In this document: positions 1-6,352 of the stretch, in pieces
Numbering within the stretch: position 1 is the stretch's first letter
Layout of the letters: each line of letters opens with the position of its first letter
DNA from: Lachnospiraceae bacterium UBA3802
Lineage (GTDB): Bacteria > Bacillota > Clostridia > Lachnospirales > Lachnospiraceae
DNA length: 8,326 nucleotides
Direction of reading: 5' to 3'
NCBI GenBank assembly: GCA_002369155.1
Contig: DFEM01000180.1
Coordinates: 197-8,522, forward strand
Notes under the pieces: generated by a model
Databases searched by the model: none
What the model was told of the DNA's origin: nothing
The model's input: the letters and a program-made list of their open reading frames with translations, nothing else
Made by a program: the position numbers and the translations under genes

Positions 1-694
1 TGATGCCGATGCCGGGGCCGTAGATTTCGGTAAGTCCGTAAATATCATAGAGTTCGATGCCGAGCCCCTCTTTTATGGTCTGGCGCATCTTGTCGCTCCA
101 GCGTTCCGAACCGATAACGCCTTTTTTAAGATGAATCTTGTCGCGGATTCCTCTTTTATTTATTTCTTCTGATAAAAGAAGTGCATATGAGGAAGTTGCG
201 CAAAGAACGGTAGACTTTAAATCTATCATCATCTGAATCTGCTTTTCCGTGTTGCCGGGTCCCATGGGAATAGCCATGGCGCCGAGTCTCTCGCAGCCTG
301 CCTGGAAGCCTACGCCTGCGGTCCAGAGTCCGTATGCGGGTGTGATATGGATACGGTCTTTCTCGGTAATTCCCGCAATACGATAGCAGCGCTCAAACAT
401 AATTGCCCAGTCTTCAACATCCTTTTTGGTATAAGGAATGATAACAGGCTTGCCTGTGGTACCCGAGGATGAATGAATTCTTACTACTTCTTCATCGGGA
501 ACAGCCTGTATTCCGAGAGGATATGCGTTTCTTAAATCCTGTTTGTCTGTAAAAGGAATTTTATAAAAATCTTCCTCGGATTTAATTTCGGTGATGCCGG
601 CTTCACGATACATCTTACCGTAATAACTGTCGCCGGCCACAAGTCTTTTGACCTGTTTGTCGATAAGTTCCAATTGTTCTTTTGAAGGTTTCAT
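1..694 (-). CDS. paaK: Phenylacetate-CoA ligase (arylacetate-CoA ligase), 3' end outside window
   Basis: An adenylate-forming enzyme that activates phenylacetate or related arylacetates to the CoA thioester with ATP, giving AMP and PPi; cytosolic. The first 231 residues are visible. They contain the family nucleotide-binding loop SSSGTTGKP (residues 75-83), preceded by the PaaK-typical VRIH, and the acyl-adenylate motif YGLTE (219-223) followed by GPG. The segment AYGLWTAGVGFQAGCERLGA (120-139) matches the PaaK substrate-pocket region. The C-terminal domain with the mobile lid lies beyond base 1. The ATG at 694 is chosen because AAGGAG sits 6 bases upstream. The N-terminus is about 20 residues shorter than E. 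coli PaaK before the P-loop, as far as I can align by eye. It starts 10 bp after iorB, whose stop codon overlaps its ribosome binding site, so it is probably co-transcribed and coupled with iorAB. Substrate range (phenyl-, hydroxyphenyl- or indoleacetate) cannot be read from the sequence. Confidence 0.93.
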   Translation of the reverse strand, partial: MKPSKEQLELIDKQVKRLVAGDSYYGKMYREAGITEIKSEEDFYKIPFTDKQDLRNAYPLGIQAVPDEEVVRIHSSSGTTGKPVIIPYTKKDVEDWAIMFERCYRIAGITEKDRIHITPAYGLWTAGVGFQAGCERLGAMAIPMGPGNTEKQIQMMIDLKSTVLCATSSYALLLSEEINKRGIRDKIHLKKGVIGSERWSDKMRQTIKEGLGIELYDIYGLTEIYGPGIGI

Positions 695-700
695 TTTGTA

Positions 701-706
701 CTCCTT
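701..706 (-). promoter_or_regulatory. Ribosome binding site of paaK, overlapping the iorB stop codon
   Basis: AAGGAG, 6 bases before the paaK ATG. Its first two bases are the last two of the iorB TAA stop, so ribosomes ending iorB stand directly on this site. This supports the start at 694 and suggests translational coupling. Confidence 0.8.
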
Positions 707-1292
707 ATTTCCGGCCGACTTCAACGCCGTGAAGGAAGGCCTTTTTGTTTACTTCCACAAAGTTTGCTTTTACGCTTGTCTCGATTGTAGCAAGCAGATC
801 CTCTTCGGAAAAAGGAAGGAATCCCGCTCCCTTTGCCACACCGAGAACCGCTACATTAAAGAACTTGGAGGAACCGAGTTCTTTGCAGAGTTCATCTGCG
901 TTAAGTACTACAAGTTTACTTATATTCTTTTTAAGAAACTCTACCATTTCTTTTCCGTCATATCCGGTAGGGTTCAATGATTCCGTGACAGGCTTTAAGC
1001 ATATTTCATTGGTAATGACCGCTCCGCCTTCTTTAAGATAATCAAGATTTCTGACCGCTTCGGAAGGTTCGAAAGCTATGATTAAATCCGCGCTCTTTTT
1101 CGGAATAAGCGGTGAATATGCGTCTTTGCCGATTCGTACATGGCTTGTGACGGGGCCGCCTCGCTGAGCCATTCCGATGGTTTCCGCGGAGTGAACAATC
1201 TCACCTTTTTTCTCGGCTGCTGCCGCAAGAAGCTTGGATGCAAGAACCGTTCCCTGTCCTCCGACTCCGCAAAGCAAAATATTGTAAGACAT
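705..1292 (-). CDS. iorB: Indolepyruvate ferredoxin oxidoreductase, beta subunit
   Basis: Smaller subunit of indolepyruvate:ferredoxin oxidoreductase, which oxidatively decarboxylates aryl pyruvates to arylacetyl-CoA, CO2 and reduced ferredoxin in the cytosol. The 195-residue protein is a single pyruvate/ketoisovalerate oxidoreductase gamma-type domain. It opens with the glycine-rich CGVGGQGTVLASK (8-20) and continues with the conserved MAQRGGPVTSHVRIG (41-55). The later FNVAVLGVAKGAG (145-157) is also typical of this fold. Length is normal for a stand-alone IorB. It begins on the base after the iorA TAG stop, and its ribosome binding site lies inside the end of iorA, so the two subunits are almost certainly translated in a coupled way. 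It carries no cysteine-rich cluster motif; the iron-sulfur clusters are on IorA. The related 2-oxoisovalerate and pyruvate enzymes share this domain, but the IorA partner fixes the assignment. Confidence 0.95.
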   Translation of the reverse strand: MSYNILLCGVGGQGTVLASKLLAAAAEKKGEIVHSAETIGMAQRGGPVTSHVRIGKDAYSPLIPKKSADLIIAFEPSEAVRNLDYLKEGGAVITNEICLKPVTESLNPTGYDGKEMVEFLKKNISKLVVLNADELCKELGSSKFFNVAVLGVAKGAGFLPFSEEDLLATIETSVKANFVEVNKKAFLHGVEVGRK

Positions 1293-3101
1293 CTAGCGCA
1301 CCTCCTTTTCGATGGCTCCCATGGGACAAACCTGTGCACAAAGGCTGCAGCCCGTACACATCGATGCGTCTATGGTTACCTTGTCATTCTCAAAAGAAAT
1401 TGCGGGACATCCGATTTCTCTTATACATTTTTTACAGCCGATACACTTATCGGTAACGATACATTTTTCCGTAGGTTTGAAAAGTGCCACACACGGAGAT
1501 TTGAAGATGATTGCTTTTACTCCTTTGGCATCGGCACATTCGTTGATTGCCTTCTTTGCTTCTTCAAGATTAAGGGGATTGACTGTAAGTACTTTTTCTA
1601 TGCCCATTCCCTTAAGAATCATTTCGATGCTGATTTTGTTTACGACATCTCCCATCATGTTCATTCCGGTTCCGGGATGGGGCTGGTGTCCGGTCATGGC
1701 CGTGGTTGAGTTATCGAGTACGCAAAGAATCATGTCTGCTTCGTTGTAAACGGCGTTCGCGATTCCGGTCATGCCTGACGCAAAGAATGTCGAATCTCCG
1801 ACAAATGCAAAATTAACGGTTTCCTTATCCGTCCAGTGAAGACCCTGAGCCATCGTGATTCCGGCACCCATGCAAAGACATGTATCAACCATGTCAAGAG
1901 GCATTGCGTTGCCCAAAGTATAACAGCCGATGTCACCCGAAAAGTTGGCTTTTCGTCCCTTCATAGCCTGTTTAACCGCATAAAAGCTTGCTCTGTGAGG
2001 GCAGCCTGCGCAAAGAACGGGTGGACGCATGGGAGGTGTCGGAGCGCCTTCATTCTGAGAATTTTGTGCATCTTTGGATTTTTCGTCTCCCAAAAATGAA
2101 GCTATTTGTGCAGCCACACCCTCTGCGGTATTTTCGCCCGCAAGCGGAGAGTTGCCTGTATGTTTTCCCAAAACTTTTATTTTTAACTGCTTCTTTCCGA
2201 TTAATCCGAGAAGTTCCTCTTCAAGATAAGGGAAAAGTTCTTCCACAACCAAAACTTCTTCCACGCCTTCAAGTGCGTTTAACAAAAATCTTTCGGGAAG
2301 AGGATGAGGCGTAGCCACTCTTATTAAGGAAACATCCGTCCTGTCCTGAATGTATTCTTTTGCATATGCAAAACTTGCGCCGCCTGCAAGAACAGCCTTC
2401 TTATTGCCTGACTTTCCCTGAAGCGAGTTGAATCTGTAATCCGAGAAATCATCGCCGATTGCGGGATTTCTTTTTTCGATCATCTCATGATTCATCCTCG
2501 ATAAACGGGGGAAAATTACAAATCGCTTTGAATTTTTGACAAATCCCGGAATGTCTTTGGGCTTTGCATTTTCATCATAAGTTACGGATCCGTAAGCATG
2601 GTCGATTCTTGTGGTAGGTCTGAAAAGAACGGGAGTCTTGTATTTTTCGGAATACTCAAATGCATCCTGAATCATCTCGTAGGCTTCTTCGACACTGCTT
2701 GGATCAAACACGGGGATACGGCAGTACTTCGCAAAGAGTCTCGTATCCTGTTCCGTCTGCGAAGAAATGGGGCCGGGGTCGTCTGCCGATACCACAACGA
2801 GTCCGCCCTCAACACCGACATAAGCCAGCGACATCAATGCATCGGATGCCACGTTAAGGCCCATCATTTTCATGGTTACAAGACATCTTGCTCCTGCATA
2901 TGATGCTCCTGCCGCCACTTCCATAGCGGCCTTTTCATTGATGGACCACTCTACATGAATGGCCTTGTCTTTGTTTCTTTTTGCTATTGTATCCACTATT
3001 TCGGAAGAGGGAGTTCCGGGATACCCGCAGGCCAGATTGACACCTGCCGCAATCGCACCAAGCGCTATCGCCTGATTGCCCATTACATATTCTTTCTTCA
3101 T
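1293..3101 (-). CDS. iorA: Indolepyruvate ferredoxin oxidoreductase, alpha subunit
   Basis: Large subunit of indolepyruvate:ferredoxin oxidoreductase; binds thiamine pyrophosphate and carries the electron path from aryl pyruvate to ferredoxin. Domains in the 602 residues: an N-terminal pyrimidine-binding domain with GYPGTP (26-31) and EWSINEKAAMEVA (51-63, containing candidate catalytic Glu); a middle transketolase-C-like domain (about 235-337); a polar, proline-containing linker (about 340-362); a PP-binding domain starting with CAGCPHR (364-370), with GDSTFF (435-440) and LDNSTTAMTGHQPHPG (462-477) as the TPP/metal motif; and a C-terminal two-cluster ferredoxin domain. Cluster cysteines are complete: 553, 556, 559, 565 and 582, 585, 588, 592, each set ending in Cys-Pro. 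The start has AAAGGA 8 bases upstream (3110-3115). A 26 bp AT-rich spacer separates it from the Smr gene. Full length, no damage seen. The direction of use, fermentative or reductive biosynthetic, is not visible. Confidence 0.97.
   Translation of the reverse strand: MKKEYVMGNQAIALGAIAAGVNLACGYPGTPSSEIVDTIAKRNKDKAIHVEWSINEKAAMEVAAGASYAGARCLVTMKMMGLNVASDALMSLAYVGVEGGLVVVSADDPGPISSQTEQDTRLFAKYCRIPVFDPSSVEEAYEMIQDAFEYSEKYKTPVLFRPTTRIDHAYGSVTYDENAKPKDIPGFVKNSKRFVIFPRLSRMNHEMIEKRNPAIGDDFSDYRFNSLQGKSGNKKAVLAGGASFAYAKEYIQDRTDVSLIRVATPHPLPERFLLNALEGVEEVLVVEELFPYLEEELLGLIGKKQLKIKVLGKHTGNSPLAGENTAEGVAAQIASFLGDEKSKDAQNSQNEGAPTPPMRPPVLCAGCPHRASFYAVKQAMKGRKANFSGDIGCYTLGNAMPLDMVDTCLCMGAGITMAQGLHWTDKETVNFAFVGDSTFFASGMTGIANAVYNEADMILCVLDNSTTAMTGHQPHPGTGMNMMGDVVNKISIEMILKGMGIEKVLTVNPLNLEEAKKAINECADAKGVKAIIFKSPCVALFKPTEKCIVTDKCIGCKKCIREIGCPAISFENDKVTIDASMCTGCSLCAQVCPMGAIEKEVR
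1299..1307 (-). promoter_or_regulatory. Ribosome binding site of iorB inside the end of iorA
   Basis: AAGGAGGTG, a near-perfect anti-16S match, 6 bases before the iorB ATG. It also encodes residues near the C-terminus of IorA (Lys-Glu-Val). The IorA stop and IorB start abut as TAGATG, which fixes the iorB start at 1292 and points to stop-start coupling. Confidence 0.85.
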
Positions 3102-3127
3102 TGTTCTTTTCCTTTATATAAATTAAA

Positions 3128-3382
3128 TTATCTTAAAACCAATTCGGTTATGCCTTCATTAAAGCCGCCTCTGACATTTTTTACTCTGTTGTGTCGGCCG
3201 TTTGAATACTCATCATAAATCATTGTACGAATCGCCGTTCCGCGATTATGCCCGTGAATGCATCTTATTATATATACGCCGTTTCCCGCGCTTCGCAAAA
3301 CTTCGTCTATCTTTTCATTGGCTTCCCCAGTTCTCAAACCATGCAGATCGATCTCTATAATTCCCGTTAAATCAAGTGCCAT
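3128..3382 (-). CDS. Stand-alone Smr-domain protein
   Basis: A small protein consisting only of a Smr (small MutS-related) domain; Smr domains in MutS2 and other proteins bind or cut nucleic acid, but the job of short stand-alone versions is mostly unknown. From the ATG at 3382 it has 84 residues. The signature IDLHGL is at residues 10-15 (the LDLHG motif), followed by the EA of the helix, then the glycine loop IHGHNRGTAIR and a C-terminal GITELVLR. The loop is the HG-x-x-RG form rather than the HGKG-x-G of MutS2, a variant I associate with short Clostridia Smr proteins. An in-frame TTG at 3394, right after the hydrolase stop, would add four residues. I prefer the ATG because GGGA sits 6 bases before it, while nothing suitable precedes the TTG. 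It is 12 bp from the hydrolase and 26 bp from iorA. Confidence 0.85.
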   Translation of the reverse strand: MALDLTGIIEIDLHGLRTGEANEKIDEVLRSAGNGVYIIRCIHGHNRGTAIRTMIYDEYSNGRHNRVKNVRGGFNEGITELVLR

Positions 3383-3388
3383 ATTTAT

Positions 3389-3392
3389 TCCC
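3389..3392 (-). promoter_or_regulatory. Weak ribosome binding site choosing the Smr start
   Basis: GGGA, 6 bases before the ATG at 3382. The TTG at 3394 would need a site inside the end of the hydrolase gene, where the preceding bases (GATTTTGCAAAGTGA) hold no good Shine-Dalgarno match. The site is weak, so translation may depend partly on ribosomes ending the hydrolase gene. Confidence 0.45.
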
Positions 3393-3394
3393 AA

Positions 3395-4405
3395 TCACTT
3401 TGCAAAATCAATTCTTTCCATCCATTTCATGCAAAGATCCGGCCACTTTCCGACATCCGAAAACTGTTCAACCGGATCGACTCCTTCCTTTAAAAAAGGA
3501 TTCTCGTTTCCGCCATTTTCTTCTTTTTTGTCGGCAAACTGTTCTTTTAATTCCTTTTCTCTTTGCTCGGATACATTAACGCCTTTTCCTTCTTTTACGG
3601 CTTTAACGGCATTAAATACCTGTTCCATCGTATATTCTTCGCCAAAATTCCCTGCAAAAAAATCTTTGTTCGGAACGCTTAATCCGTGGAACCCTTCGGG
3701 AAAAACAAAATGTGCAAAATAAACCCCGTTTTTCTTAAGTGCTTCCGCCATCAAATAACTGTTTTCAACAGGAACCAGATTGTCATCCGCCGTCTGCCAG
3801 ATAAAGCAGGGAACGGTATCTTTTGTGACCTGTTTTTCGAGTGAAAAATAGTTCTTCTCTTCTTCGGATGCATCCCTTCCGACAAGCTGCCATATGGAAA
3901 ATTCGTGGGAATGCTCACCGGCCGTAATTACGGGATAAGAAAGAATTGCGCCGTCGGGCTTACATGAAATATCTTTATATTCGGGATTATTATCCTCGAT
4001 TTCTTTATAGTGAACTGCGAGCGAGCCGCACACATGCGCACCTGCAGAAAAGCCGCAGACAAGGAGTTTTTTGCCCCTTATTTTGTAATCGTCTTCTCTT
4101 TTTCTTACAAATCTGACTGCTCTTGCAAGATCATTCATCGGCTGCTTTTTTAACAAAAACGTACATGTTATATCCGTGGTGTATGTTAATACGAAAACGT
4201 TCATTCCCCTTTTGTAAAATTCAATCGCGGGAATTGAAGCTTCGGGAGGAACGCACATGCAATATGCACCGCCCGGAACCACTATCAAGCAGTCTCTCTC
4301 CGCGTCTCCCTCATGAAGATACGCGTGAATATTGGGCGTAAATCCATAAGCCGCAGGATAATCGTATTCATTTTCTTTCCAAATGATTTCTTTGAATTCT
4401 TTCAT
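3395..4405 (-). CDS. Alpha/beta hydrolase, carbohydrate-esterase-like (acetylxylan/feruloyl esterase type)
   Basis: A 336-residue serine hydrolase of the alpha/beta fold, without a signal peptide, so probably cytosolic. Visible machinery: the oxyanion-hole strand VVPGGAY (42-48), the nucleophile elbow GFSAGAH with Ser120, the acid in TADDNLVP (probably Asp208), and the base His240 in EGFHGLS. The set resembles BD-FAE/acetylxylan-esterase-like enzymes that deacylate sugars or oligosaccharides, but the substrate cannot be read from the sequence. Between the His240 region and a C-terminal WPDLCMKWMER segment (321-331) there is a lysine- and glutamate-rich, low-complexity stretch (about 271-315), which makes the protein longer than the roughly 270-300 residues usual for such enzymes. 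The ATG at 4405 has AGGTGA just upstream (4410-4415). It is preceded by the longest spacer in the window (45 bp) and followed 12 bp later by the Smr gene. A nearby galM fits sugar use but is weak evidence. Confidence 0.85.
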   Translation of the reverse strand: MKEFKEIIWKENEYDYPAAYGFTPNIHAYLHEGDAERDCLIVVPGGAYCMCVPPEASIPAIEFYKRGMNVFVLTYTTDITCTFLLKKQPMNDLARAVRFVRKREDDYKIRGKKLLVCGFSAGAHVCGSLAVHYKEIEDNNPEYKDISCKPDGAILSYPVITAGEHSHEFSIWQLVGRDASEEEKNYFSLEKQVTKDTVPCFIWQTADDNLVPVENSYLMAEALKKNGVYFAHFVFPEGFHGLSVPNKDFFAGNFGEEYTMEQVFNAVKAVKEGKGVNVSEQREKELKEQFADKKEENGGNENPFLKEGVDPVEQFSDVGKWPDLCMKWMERIDFAK

Positions 4406-4410
4406 GTTTT

Positions 4411-4435
4411 CACCTGTGAAATTGTTGAACAGGGG
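4411..4435 (-). promoter_or_regulatory. Possible small hairpin over the hydrolase ribosome binding site
   Basis: In the 45 bp spacer, CCTGT (4429-4433 on the minus strand) can pair with ACAGG (4413-4417), 5 bp with an 11-base loop. The 3' arm contains the AGG of the Shine-Dalgarno site. The stem is short and could arise by chance. There is no T-run, so it is not a terminator. Confidence 0.15.
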
Positions 4436-4450
4436 ATTCGTTGGAATTGA

Positions 4451-5098
4451 TTAAATCCAGTAAGGATAGTCTTCGATTTCTATATAGCCGTTTTCATCCT
4501 TTTCGATGAAGCAGGCCATAAAAGCGTCTGCGAAGCTTATACCCGATGTGTATAAGAAAAGAGGGATAATCTCCATTCCGAGAATACCCATCAAAAGGAA
4601 TATCCACGCTTTTTTCTTTTTTAATGCAAAAAGATGTCCGCCGTAAGCTCCGAGAAGGAAGCCGAGCCAGACAAATTTGGCCTTTTTAACTTTAATCGGA
4701 TTTTCATAGGGCGCAAATGATGTATCGATGATTGAAGCGATTCTGCCCTTCATGAGAATTATAAGATATACGGCTCCGCCAAGAGAAGCAAATGCCGCTA
4801 TGTAACTTACTACATTGAGTGCCGATGTGATTTTCTGAAAAACTGCGAGTCCTGTCGAAACCCCGCCGCCCATGCCGGCAAGTTCCAGAGTCTGGCTGAT
4901 GTCATCCGGATTTACGGAGCTTCCAATGGAATCCATAAACAGAGAAAGCAGGGATCTTCCGAGAATGCTGAAAGATGCCCAAAGCGCAATAATCAATACA
5001 AGCACCAGAATCAGTCCCTGTATGTGAAGGATCATTATATCCTTATATCGTCCGTCGGTTCCTTTGGGAGGAAACACGCTTCTTTCCTTGTTTTCCAT
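4451..5098 (-). CDS. Multi-pass membrane protein with a TM2-like hairpin, function unknown
   Basis: A 215-residue protein I cannot name. Predicted membrane segments by eye: about 21-46, 92-117, 141-158 and 163-185, with a short polar N-terminus and an acidic, tyrosine-rich tail (about 198-215). The 138-175 region, a lysine-rich entry followed by FVWLGFLLGAYGGHLFALKK and a second hydrophobic helix, looks like a TM2-type helical hairpin, a family of membrane modules without one known function. A glycine-rich stretch GMGGGVSTG lies at 75-83, between the first two helices. The start at 5098 has AAGGTGA 9 bases upstream (5108-5114). It follows the DUF5711 gene by 16 bp and is likely co-translated with it, so the two may act together at the cell envelope (inference). 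The run of lysine codons at residues 160-163 forms a slippery A-AAA-AAG heptamer in the reading frame (see findings). Confidence 0.8.
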   Translation of the reverse strand: MENKERSVFPPKGTDGRYKDIMILHIQGLILVLVLIIALWASFSILGRSLLSLFMDSIGSSVNPDDISQTLELAGMGGGVSTGLAVFQKITSALNVVSYIAAFASLGGAVYLIILMKGRIASIIDTSFAPYENPIKVKKAKFVWLGFLLGAYGGHLFALKKKKAWIFLLMGILGMEIIPLFLYTSGISFADAFMACFIEKDENGYIEIEDYPYWI

Positions 5099-5114
5099 AT
5101 CGGCAATTCACCTT

Positions 5115-6338
5115 TTAATTGAATTCTATGGTTTTGATATCGTTGGGGGTAACCTGAATAAATCTCTTGGGAGAAGATGTGGGAATAAGTGCAAGTATTG
5201 CATCATCAAAGCTTCCCGTGAATTTATCTTTTCCGCCGATTACGTGAATCAGTACCTCTTCGTTGTTGTATAAAACTATTCTGTTATTGTCGAAAAAGAC
5301 ATCGGTGTAGTCGATATCAAAATACATTTTATCCTTGAGTTTCGCGTCGTAATCATAAATCTCGGCTTTGTATTTATGTTCACTGTTGTCGCTGTCATAA
5401 AAAAGCACAACATACTTATCGTCTTCGTAAAGAGATAATATCTTTTCCGACAAAAGCGATTCTCCGGCGCTTCGAGGCATCTGATCGCCGCTGTAGAACA
5501 TGATTCTGTTATCGGCAACTGCCACCGCCTTGCTGTTTCCGGCAAATTTTATCTCGGGTACAAGAGCGCCCTGATAGATATAACTTGATACCAGATTGTC
5601 CTGATAATTCTGTCCGACTTCGCCGAAATTATAGAATCCTACCGTCGAATAAAATGAGCCCTTATCCACGTTAAGATAAGAAACGGCGCCTATCATGCCG
5701 TTTTGTGAAATCGCTATCTCGAGAGGATATCCAAAGCCTTTCATCGTGGTGTTAAAGAAAAGCATCTCATCTCCGGATGTATTGTATACGTAGATCGGAG
5801 TATTGTTTGTTCCGTCGAGCACTGCCATGATATAGCCGTTGCCCGAAGCCTTGAATTTTCTTATCGGCATTCCGGTGTCAATCTTTCCGAGAACATTTTT
5901 CTCATCCATTACGTAAATGGTTCCGCCGTTGTAATCCGCCACAGCCACGATATCGCCGGCAACGTCAACCAGAGGTTTTTGCATCTGAAAAGCTTCGTTC
6001 CAGATCTGCTCGCCTTTGTAATTGACGCATTTGATTCCGTCGGAATTGTATACTATAAAATTGTTTCCGAATCTTTGAACTTCAGAACCCGTCGATATAA
6101 AGAATTCAGTGGAAGAAACCTCCGTTGCCTGAACATATTCTTTGTTGATAAAGAATACTCTGAAAACAACAAAGAACACGCAAAAGAGCAAAATGAATGC
6201 AAGTATCCCGATGGATACCCACATCATTTTGCTTACTTCATGTCCTGCTCTCTTTTTATTGAATTCATCAAAAAGTTTGTCTTTTTTATTCTTCGCGGGA
6301 AATTTTCTTATATTTCCGGTTTCTTTTTCGTTCTTCAT
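5115..6338 (-). CDS. DUF5711-type membrane-anchored beta-propeller-like protein
   Basis: A 407-residue protein resembling the uncharacterised DUF5711 family of Clostridia; no function is established. A basic N-terminal tail (1-37, many Lys/Arg) precedes one strong membrane segment (about 38-64). The rest (65-407) should therefore face outside. That part is built of about seven to eight beta-rich units of 35-45 residues, each with a hydrophobic strand often followed by an Asn/Asp-Gly turn. They begin near residues 87, 124, 159, 206, 260, 299, 344 and 380, as expected of a WD/PQQ-like propeller. No lipobox, cell-wall anchor or catalytic motif is seen. The ATG at 6338 has only a weak GGA upstream and lies 14 bp after the galM stop, so translation may depend on coupling. 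It is followed 16 bp later by a multi-pass membrane protein. A sensor, scaffold or binding role is possible but is inference only. Confidence 0.8.
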   Translation of the reverse strand: MKNEKETGNIRKFPAKNKKDKLFDEFNKKRAGHEVSKMMWVSIGILAFILLFCVFFVVFRVFFINKEYVQATEVSSTEFFISTGSEVQRFGNNFIVYNSDGIKCVNYKGEQIWNEAFQMQKPLVDVAGDIVAVADYNGGTIYVMDEKNVLGKIDTGMPIRKFKASGNGYIMAVLDGTNNTPIYVYNTSGDEMLFFNTTMKGFGYPLEIAISQNGMIGAVSYLNVDKGSFYSTVGFYNFGEVGQNYQDNLVSSYIYQGALVPEIKFAGNSKAVAVADNRIMFYSGDQMPRSAGESLLSEKILSLYEDDKYVVLFYDSDNSEHKYKAEIYDYDAKLKDKMYFDIDYTDVFFDNNRIVLYNNEEVLIHVIGGKDKFTGSFDDAILALIPTSSPKRFIQVTPNDIKTIEFN

Positions 6339-6352
6339 CTGTCCAAATAATC

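Noticed and set aside
1140..1709. A 189-codon open frame on the plus strand, antisense to iorA and iorB
   Set aside because: It lies wholly opposite well-conserved iorA/iorB coding sequence, is cysteine- and histidine-rich in no recognisable pattern, matches no family I know, and has no convincing ribosome binding site.
3102..3142. A possible promoter before iorA: TTGGTT, 16 bp, TATATA in the AT-rich spacer
   Set aside because: The start of transcription would fall at about 3107-3109, downstream of the iorA Shine-Dalgarno site (3110-3115), leaving a leader too short to keep it. The -35 match is also weak.
3137..3149. An imperfect 13 bp palindrome, AACCGAATTGGTT on the minus strand, near the end of the Smr gene
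   Set aside because: It is coding sequence for the Smr C-terminus, has a mismatch, and occurs once with no second copy near another gene, so an operator call is not supported.
3258..3722. A 154-codon open frame on the plus strand across the Smr and hydrolase genes
   Set aside because: It is a serine/phenylalanine/proline-rich shadow of two recognised genes on the other strand, typical of antisense frames.
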